From Mucilaginibacter ginsenosidivorans (lineage in GTDB: Bacteria > Bacteroidota > Bacteroidia > Sphingobacteriales > Sphingobacteriaceae): DNA of 64,000 bases. Shown piece after piece: positions 58,274-64,000 of this stretch (the stretch's first letter is position 1; every line of letters begins with the position of its first letter). The position numbers were made by a program, and so were the translations under genes. Below the pieces are notes generated by a model. The model ran no database searches, was not told where the DNA came from, and saw only the letters and a list, made by a program, of their open reading frames with translations. The stretch is from NCBI RefSeq assembly GCF_007971025.1, contig NZ_CP042436.1, positions 3,906,001 through 3,970,000 on the forward strand, read 5' to 3'.

Positions 58274-59143
58274 ATGAAGCAGATAGACAATTTTAAATCC
58301 ATAGTTGATAAATACAAGATCGTTTTCTTCGACGCGTTCGGAGTGCTAAAAACTTATTCGGGCTTGGTGCCGGGTATCGGGAAGACGTTCGAATACCTGG
58401 AACGGGAAAAAAAGGAGTACTACATCGTCACTAACGACGCATCGCGCGGGCCGCAACAATTGGCGGCCTCCTACCACCGTATGGGCTTGACCGCTATTAC
58501 GGAGGACCGTATCGTTTCTTCCGGTATGTTAACCAAAGAGTTTCTCGACCTGAAAGTGCCGGATGGCATTGTGGCTTACCTGGGCACGCCTGCCTCCGCG
58601 CATTATATCGAGCGTTCGGGTCTGCAAACCATGCCTATGAGCGAAGTGAACGAAAGCAATATCGATAAAGTGAGCGTGGTGATCTTCCTGGATGATGAGG
58701 GCTTTGACTGGTGCAACGATCTGAATAAAACCGTCAACCTGCTCCGTAAAAAGCCTATCCCGGCTATTGTAGCTAATACCGACCGCGCCTATCCCCTTAC
58801 CGCAAGTAATGTTTCCATAGCCATCGGCGGTATCGCCGCCATGATAGAGAGCGTGGTGGGCAAGCAATTCATCCGGTTTGGCAAGCCCGATTCCCAGATG
58901 TTCATGTTTGCCTATGACCTCATCCGCGAATATCGGCAAATAAGTAAAAGTGACATCGTTATGGTTGGCGATACCCTGAATACCGACATTTTAGGCGGAA
59001 ACAAGTTCGGTCTTGACACAGTTTTGGTTCTTACGGGCAACACGCAGGCAAAAGATTACGAGACCCGCATTAATGCTGCCGGCATTGTACCCACTTATAT
59101 TTGCGACTCGGCAGTGGTCGACCTAAGTGAGCTTGATCTCTGA
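58274..59143 (+). CDS. HAD-superfamily IIA (NagD-like) phosphatase
   Basis: A 289-residue HAD-IIA hydrolase: motif I VFFDAFGVLKTYSGLVPG (nucleophile Asp; the usual second Asp is replaced by F of DAFG), motif II YIVTNDASRGP, cap domain about 75-190, motif III Lys in FIRFGKPDSQMFM and motif IV VMVGDTLNTDILGGNKFGLD. Acts on sugar or nucleotide phosphates. It starts at the base after the kinase stop, so kinase and phosphatase may act on the same metabolite. Confidence 0.9.
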   Translation: MKQIDNFKSIVDKYKIVFFDAFGVLKTYSGLVPGIGKTFEYLEREKKEYYIVTNDASRGPQQLAASYHRMGLTAITEDRIVSSGMLTKEFLDLKVPDGIVAYLGTPASAHYIERSGLQTMPMSEVNESNIDKVSVVIFLDDEGFDWCNDLNKTVNLLRKKPIPAIVANTDRAYPLTASNVSIAIGGIAAMIESVVGKQFIRFGKPDSQMFMFAYDLIREYRQISKSDIVMVGDTLNTDILGGNKFGLDTVLVLTGNTQAKDYETRINAAGIVPTYICDSAVVDLSELDL

Positions 59144-59204
59144 TAATTAGGATTTCAGGTAACAGTTGATTATATTTATTCCATCACGATTCCCGATATA
59201 ACTG

Positions 59205-60497
59205 ATGGAAACAACCTTACCCTCTCCAGCCGACTGGGCTCTTTGGAAGAAACTGATATTCCGTTTCTTTTTTATCTATTTCCTGCTCTATATCTTTTTT
59301 AACCCCAACGGTGTACTACCGTACATTGACGATATTTATAATTTTTACATCACGCCGTTTCACGGTGTGGCTGTTTGGATAGGTAAGCATATTTTACATT
59401 TAAGCCAACCCGTGACTACTTTTACTAACGGCAGCGGCGATACCACTTACGATAATATCATCATACTGTTCATAGCATTCCTCGCGCTTATCAGCACCAT
59501 TATATGGTCGGCGCTCGATAAGGGTACCCGGAATTATAATAAACTTCTTTATTGGCTCATGGTGGTTCTGCGGTATTATGTAGCTATTACCATGTTATCG
59601 TATGGGTTTTTCAAGGTGATCAAACTACAGTTCCCTTTTCCATCATTCGGCAGGTTAATGGAGCCTTACGGAAATTCATCGCCCATGGGCCTTGCCTGGA
59701 CCTTTATGGGTTATTCCACCGGGTACAATTATTTCACCGGCATAGCCGAGCTAAGCTGCGGTTTTCTGCTGATGTTCCGTAAAACTACGGCCCTGGGCGC
59801 GGTGATGACCTTGATCGTCGCCGGGAACATCATGGCCATTAACTATTGTTTTGATGTGCCGGTAAAACTGCTTTCCACAACACTGGTGATGATGGCTTTA
59901 TTCCTGATACTAAAAGACATTAAGCGTTTCAGCAACTTTTTTCTTTTTAATAAGGTGGCAGCGTCTTCGGACATAACCCCGCACCGGTTCCGTAAGAAGT
60001 GGAAAAACATTACGCTTACAACAATTAAATATGTACTGATAGCTTATACCGTTATTTTCGACCTGGTTGGGGTAATCCAGGGCGAATCACAATACGGCGC
60101 AAAGGCACCAAAACCACCGCTTTACGGGCTTTACGAGGTAAAAACATTCATTCTGAATAGGGACACGCTGCCTCCGCTCACCACGGACACCACGCGCTGG
60201 AACAAAATGGCTATCTCCTACGCAGGCAACACTATGCTCAAATTCATGAACGATAGTACTAATTATTTTGCGTTTAATGTTGATACCGTTAAAAGGAAGA
60301 TAGTGATGAACAAATATTCGGATACGGTGCATAAGTGGCTGTTTACTTATACTTTGCCCAAAAAAGATTCGCTTGTTCTTAGCGGAGCCTACAAAAAGGA
60401 TTCATTAAAAATCGCATTCCATCAAATCGACGTCAACAAGTTCCTGCTGGTACGGCGCGGCTTTCATTGGATAAATGAATCTCCGTTTAACCGGTAA
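59205..60497 (+). CDS. DoxX-like integral membrane protein
   Basis: A 430-residue polytopic membrane protein: seven or so spans up to residue 300 (FRFFFIYFLLYIFFNPNG, YNIIILFIAFLALISTIIW, VVLRYYVAITMLSYGFFKVI, GYNYFTGIAELSCGFLLMF, TLIVAGNIMAINYCF, YVLIAYTVIFDLVGVI) and a C-terminal soluble part (about 305-430) with beta-rich sequence. The four-helix YGFFK/GIAELSCG segments resemble DoxX-family proteins, which join redox or peptide modification systems. Function unknown. It is 61 bases behind the HAD gene. Confidence 0.7.
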   Translation: METTLPSPADWALWKKLIFRFFFIYFLLYIFFNPNGVLPYIDDIYNFYITPFHGVAVWIGKHILHLSQPVTTFTNGSGDTTYDNIIILFIAFLALISTIIWSALDKGTRNYNKLLYWLMVVLRYYVAITMLSYGFFKVIKLQFPFPSFGRLMEPYGNSSPMGLAWTFMGYSTGYNYFTGIAELSCGFLLMFRKTTALGAVMTLIVAGNIMAINYCFDVPVKLLSTTLVMMALFLILKDIKRFSNFFLFNKVAASSDITPHRFRKKWKNITLTTIKYVLIAYTVIFDLVGVIQGESQYGAKAPKPPLYGLYEVKTFILNRDTLPPLTTDTTRWNKMAISYAGNTMLKFMNDSTNYFAFNVDTVKRKIVMNKYSDTVHKWLFTYTLPKKDSLVLSGAYKKDSLKIAFHQIDVNKFLLVRRGFHWINESPFNR

Positions 60498-60559
60498 TTT
60501 TTTGAAATAAAAAATTACCTTTGGTTTTAAACCCGGGCGTTCATCTGCCGGGTAAACCT

Positions 60560-61603
60560 ATGCGAATATCTATAACTGTATTTTTTACAATTCTATCATT
60601 CCTGTCCGTTTCTGTTGGGGCGCAAACTTCAACATTTACCAACCCGCTTTTACCCTCAGGCGCCGACCCGTGGGTGATTCAGAAAGACGGATGGTATTAT
60701 TATACCAATAGTACTGGCACAAACATTACCCTTTGGAAGACGCGCCATATAACCGATCTGGGGTCGGCACAAAAAAAAGTTGTTTGGACGCCCCCTGCCG
60801 GAACTAATTATTCCAGGGAACTTTGGGCGCCCGAGTTACATTTTATTAATAAAAAATGGTATGTATATTTTGCAGCCGACGACGGTATTAACGACCATCA
60901 TCGCATATACGTACTGGAAAACAGTTCCGCCGACCCGCTGCAAGGCGCATGGATATTTAAAGGAAAAGTAGCAGATCCGACCGATAAATGGGCCATAGAT
61001 GCTTCGGTATTTACCAGCAAGGGGCAACTTTATATGATTTGGTCAGGGTGGGAAGGTGATACCAACGGTGAGCAGGATATCTTTATTGCCAAACTAAAAA
61101 ATCCGTGGACGGTGGATGGCGAACGCGTAAAATTGTCGTACCCAACCTTTGATTGGGAAAAGAACGGCGACCTGCACGATGCGTCCAATCCGCCGCATGT
61201 AAATGTGAATGAGGGGCCCGAGCTGTTGAAACATGGAGATAAACTTTTCCTTATTTATTCGGCCAGCGGATGCTGGACGGATTTTTATGCTTTAGGTATG
61301 CTGACTGTATCGGCAAACAGCAACCTGCTCAAACCGGCATCCTGGACCAAATCCCGTCGGCCAGTATTTAAACAATCGCCGCAAAACGGGGTTTATGCTC
61401 CGGGACACAATTCTTTTTTCAAATCGCCCGATGGCAAGGAGGATTGGATACTCTATCACGCCAATTCACAACCCGGCCAGGGCTGCGGTAAGGACCGGTC
61501 GCCGCGGGCGCAAAAATTTACCTGGAACAAGGACGGTAGCCCGAATTTCGGTATACCAGTAAAACAAAATATGTCCATACCATTACCATCAGGCACTAAC
61601 TAA
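60560..61603 (+). CDS. Secreted GH43-family glycosidase
   Basis: The frame is open from 60521 but the ATG at 60560 gives a normal signal peptide (ISITVFFTILSFLSVSVGA), so it is taken as the start. The mature protein is a five-bladed propeller: NPLLPSGADPWVIQKDGWYY (catalytic base Asp36), LWAPELHFINKKWYVYFAA, DASVFTSKGQLYMIWSGWEG (transition-state Asp), NEGPELLKHGDKLFLIYSAS (general acid Glu). GH43 members are arabinofuranosidases, xylosidases or arabinanases. Precedes the GH5-like gene by 2 bases after its stop. Confidence 0.92.
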   Translation: MRISITVFFTILSFLSVSVGAQTSTFTNPLLPSGADPWVIQKDGWYYYTNSTGTNITLWKTRHITDLGSAQKKVVWTPPAGTNYSRELWAPELHFINKKWYVYFAADDGINDHHRIYVLENSSADPLQGAWIFKGKVADPTDKWAIDASVFTSKGQLYMIWSGWEGDTNGEQDIFIAKLKNPWTVDGERVKLSYPTFDWEKNGDLHDASNPPHVNVNEGPELLKHGDKLFLIYSASGCWTDFYALGMLTVSANSNLLKPASWTKSRRPVFKQSPQNGVYAPGHNSFFKSPDGKEDWILYHANSQPGQGCGKDRSPRAQKFTWNKDGSPNFGIPVKQNMSIPLPSGTN

Positions 61604-61605
61604 AT

Positions 61606-62679
61606 ATGATGAAAATAAAATATCTGCCATTATTCCTGCTGATGCTCGCTTTCGCTTCGGCAGACGCACAAAGTAAAGCCCCGGTGGCTGCCCCCTGGTC
61701 CGCTGCCAAAGCAAATGCATGGTACGCTAAACACAAATGGATAAGCGGTTCAGATTTTATCCCGAGTTCGGCCATTAACCAATTGGAAATGTGGCAGGCG
61801 GATACGTTCGACCCCAAAACTATCGACCGTGAATTGGGATATGCCGAAGGGATAGGTTTCAATGCCATGCGGGTATTCCTTCATAGTATGGCCTGGCAGG
61901 AGGACCCAAAAGGATTTAAAAAGCGTGTAGCCGATTATCTTGCCATTGCTGATAAGCACCACATCCAAACCATCTTCGTTTTCTTCGACGATTGCTGGAA
62001 CCCGACCGCTAAAACCGGCAAACAACCCGAACCAAAAACCGGCGTTCATAACTCCGGCTGGCTGCAGGACCCGGGCAACAGGCTTAATGATAAAGGAGAA
62101 ATCGCCATGCTCCAAAAATATGTTACCGATGTGCTAACTACCTTTAAACATGATAAGCGCATCCTGTTGTGGGACCTGTATAACGAACCAGGCAACAGCG
62201 GTAAAAAGGACAAGTCGCTGGATCTTTTATCAAAGATATATGCATGGAGCCGCGCGGTAAACCCCGACCAACCACTCAGCATGGGGTTGTGGGACTGGAG
62301 TTTTGAAAAATTGAATGCTTTCCAACTGACACATTCCGACGTGATCACCTATCATGATTACGAAGAACCTGAGAAGCACGAACGCGTGGTGCAATTATTA
62401 AAAGCGAGCGGCAGACCTGTTATTTGTACCGAATATATGGCGCGCCCGCGTGGCAGCACCTTTGCCAATACCATGCCGATGTTGAGAAAAGAGAATGTTG
62501 GCGCCATAAATTGGGGGCTTGTAGCTGGTAAAACTAATACCATGTATGCCTGGGATACGCCTATGCCCGGCGGCGAAGAACCCAAGCTGTGGTTTCACGA
62601 GGTTTTCCGCAAGGACGGTACCCCTTACAGCCAGGAAGAAGCCGACCTGATAAAAAAACTAAACAATAAGAACCAATAA
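61606..62679 (+). CDS. Secreted GH5-like (clan A) glycosidase
   Basis: A 357-residue beta/alpha-barrel glycosidase with signal peptide (LFLLMLAFASADA). WISGSDFIPSSAINQLEMWQ and IGFNAMRVFLHSMAWQED start the barrel; the acid/base is in LLWDLYNEPGN (Glu194) and the nucleophile in PVICTEYMARP (Glu276), the two clan A carboxylates. The family within clan A (GH5, or a relative) cannot be fixed. Substrate likely a beta-linked hemicellulose backbone. Starts two bases after the GH43 stop. Confidence 0.88.
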   Translation: MMKIKYLPLFLLMLAFASADAQSKAPVAAPWSAAKANAWYAKHKWISGSDFIPSSAINQLEMWQADTFDPKTIDRELGYAEGIGFNAMRVFLHSMAWQEDPKGFKKRVADYLAIADKHHIQTIFVFFDDCWNPTAKTGKQPEPKTGVHNSGWLQDPGNRLNDKGEIAMLQKYVTDVLTTFKHDKRILLWDLYNEPGNSGKKDKSLDLLSKIYAWSRAVNPDQPLSMGLWDWSFEKLNAFQLTHSDVITYHDYEEPEKHERVVQLLKASGRPVICTEYMARPRGSTFANTMPMLRKENVGAINWGLVAGKTNTMYAWDTPMPGGEEPKLWFHEVFRKDGTPYSQEEADLIKKLNNKNQ

Positions 62680-62689
62680 AAAACTGATT

Positions 62690-63862
62690 ATGAAAATAAG
62701 GATTTTATCTTTGGGCGTTTTAACAGCGGGTATCGCCGCGATCAGCGCCTGCAAGCAACCAGCAGCTAAAACAACCACAAATACCACGATGAAAGATACT
62801 ATTACCTACGGCCAGCTACCTCCCGATTCTGCATTTGAAAAAACCATCGACGGAAAACAAACGCACTTGTACACATTAAAGAATAAAAATGGGATGACCG
62901 CCACCATTACTAATTTTGGGGGTCGCCTGGTGAATTTGCTTGTGCCCGATAGCGCCGGGAAAATGATCGATGTTTCCGTAGGGATGGCAAGCGTGGATGA
63001 TTACATCAAATCGACCGAAAGATACTATGGAGGCACGATAGGCCGCTACGGAAATCGTATCGCAAAGGGTCATTTCACACTGGATGGCAAGCAGTATACT
63101 TTAGCAACAAACAATCCGCCCAACACCTTGCATGGTGGCAAAAAAGGCTACCAGGATGTTGTTTGGGATGCTAAAAAATTGAACGATCAGACACTTGAGC
63201 TTACCTACCTTTCTAAGGATATGGAAGAAGGTTTTCCGGGTAACCTGCATGTAAAAGTTACTTATTCTATAACAGATGATAATGCGTTTAAATGTGAGTA
63301 CGAAGCTACTACGGATAAAGCAACCGTGGTTAATTTAACCAATCACGCGTATTTTAACCTGAATGGCGAAGGCAGCGGAACGATATTGGATCACCTGGTG
63401 CAATTTAAAGCGGCTAATTATACCCCTGTTGACTCGACCCTGATACCAACCGGGAAAATAGAGCCGGTAAAAGGTACCCCGTTTGATTTCGAAACACCCG
63501 TTACTATAGGCGCCCGCATTAACGACGACAATGTGCAGCTAAAAAACGGCAAGGGGTATGACCATAATTTTGTGCTCGATAAGCACGACATGTCCACACC
63601 TGTTGCTATCGTAAAAGGCGACAAAACAGGCATCGTAATGGAAATCTATACCGAAGAGCCCGGCCTGCAATTTTACAGCGGCAACTTTATGCAGGCTAAA
63701 AATATTATGAAATACGGCGAAAAGGACGACTACCGTACCGCTTTTGCGATGGAAACCCAGCATTTCCCCGATTCGCCTAACCAACCGCAGTTCCCTTCAA
63801 CCGTTTTAAAACCCGGTCAAACGTATAAAACAGAGTCTGTTTATAAATTTAAAACAAAATAG
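62690..63862 (+). CDS. Secreted aldose 1-epimerase, lipoprotein
   Basis: A 390-residue GalM-type mutarotase attached as a lipoprotein (lipobox AISAC, Cys21). TITNFGGRLVNLLVPDSAG, IGRYGNRIAKGHFTLDG, LHGGKKGYQDVVWDA, NLTNHAYFNLNGEGSG (His) and GLQFYSGNF, AMETQHFPDSPNQPQFPSTV (catalytic Glu) are conserved. It interconverts sugar anomers, probably in the periplasm, after the GH43/GH5-like steps. 10 bases behind the GH5-like gene. Confidence 0.95.
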   Translation: MKIRILSLGVLTAGIAAISACKQPAAKTTTNTTMKDTITYGQLPPDSAFEKTIDGKQTHLYTLKNKNGMTATITNFGGRLVNLLVPDSAGKMIDVSVGMASVDDYIKSTERYYGGTIGRYGNRIAKGHFTLDGKQYTLATNNPPNTLHGGKKGYQDVVWDAKKLNDQTLELTYLSKDMEEGFPGNLHVKVTYSITDDNAFKCEYEATTDKATVVNLTNHAYFNLNGEGSGTILDHLVQFKAANYTPVDSTLIPTGKIEPVKGTPFDFETPVTIGARINDDNVQLKNGKGYDHNFVLDKHDMSTPVAIVKGDKTGIVMEIYTEEPGLQFYSGNFMQAKNIMKYGEKDDYRTAFAMETQHFPDSPNQPQFPSTVLKPGQTYKTESVYKFKTK

Positions 63863-63923
63863 CGCCATCGGTATAAGTTTTTAGTTTCCAATACGTTATA
63901 CAGGAACTAAAACCCTTTTCACC

Positions 63924-64000
63924 ATGAAAAGATCGCAGTTCGCTTTTTTATTTGTATGGGTGCCGCTGTTACTATGCAGTTGCACCCATACACTTTATAC
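63924..64000 (+). CDS. Lipoprotein, 5' end only (cut by right edge)
   Basis: The frame starts MKRSQFAFLFVWVPLLLCSC, a lipoprotein signal with lipobox LCSC (Cys20), and continues THTLY to the edge. Only about 25 residues are visible, so no function can be given. It follows the epimerase by 61 bases on the same strand. Confidence 0.7.
   Translation, partial: MKRSQFAFLFVWVPLLLCSCTHTLY

Noticed and set aside
60521..60559. Longer N-terminus of the GH43 protein
   Set aside because: The ATG at 60560 gives a normal signal peptide; the extra 13 residues would disturb it.

Overview
The window is a stretch of chromosome from a member of the Bacteroidota, most likely Sphingobacteriaceae (Mucilaginibacter or Pedobacter-like). 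This is inferred from several exact matches to the Bacteroidota -7 promoter box TAnnTTTG, weak Shine-Dalgarno sequences, many lipoprotein and Sec signal peptides on glycan-active enzymes, an eukaryote-like type II glutamine synthetase, and characteristic intergenic palindromic repeats. No phage, transposase or CRISPR array is visible.

Region 1 (1-14.5 kb, all minus strand) is an exopolysaccharide/O-antigen cluster of the Wzx/Wzy type. In transcription order it has the outer-membrane export lipoprotein (Wza-like), a co-polymerase/tyrosine autokinase (Wzc-like), a flippase, a hexapeptide acyltransferase, a Wzy-like polymerase, GT2, GT61, two GT4 and another GT2-like glycosyltransferase, a second acyltransferase, a ChbG/YdjC deacetylase and a WecG/TagA glycosyltransferase cut by the left edge. 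Next to it (14.9-18.9 kb) are a GNAT acetyltransferase and a single-module NRPS-like protein. The latter has half of a condensation domain, a cysteine-type adenylation domain, a carrier protein and a thioesterase.

Region 2 (19.0-28.1 kb, minus) is an almost complete pentose-phosphate operon: a polyphosphate/ROK glucokinase, transketolase, RpiA, transaldolase, a HAD phosphatase, Gnd, Zwf and Pgl, closed by a perfect terminator hairpin. A tRNA-Cys lies upstream. Region 3 (28.5-34.4 kb) has a cysteine-free peroxiredoxin-like protein, an SMP-30 lactonase, a GH29 fucosidase, and a divergent GH3 glycosidase.

Region 4 (34.5-47.5 kb) is mixed housekeeping: a DUF763 protein, an RibD-like reductase, a secreted serine hydrolase, a DUF4142 lipoprotein, a stand-alone RNA polymerase alpha-CTD-like zinc protein with a DUF1905 partner, PEP carboxylase, a FUSC membrane protein and a PIN-PhoH ATPase. 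A 49-codon gene with its own terminator sits at 37.8 kb. Between 47.5 and 48.6 kb lies a 1.1-kb non-coding stretch. It holds nested palindromes and a regular array of small hairpins whose loops read GCAA on the minus strand; this is the main candidate for an undescribed element.

Region 5 (48.6-55.6 kb) has a molybdopterin oxidoreductase-FdhD operon, malate dehydrogenase, type II glutamine synthetase and gamma-glutamylcyclotransferase. Region 6 (55.7-64 kb, plus strand) starts with a GS-like ligase, a kinase-like protein, a HAD phosphatase and a DoxX-like membrane protein. It continues as a hemicellulose-type utilisation run (GH43, GH5-like, secreted aldose epimerase) and ends in a lipoprotein cut by the right edge.
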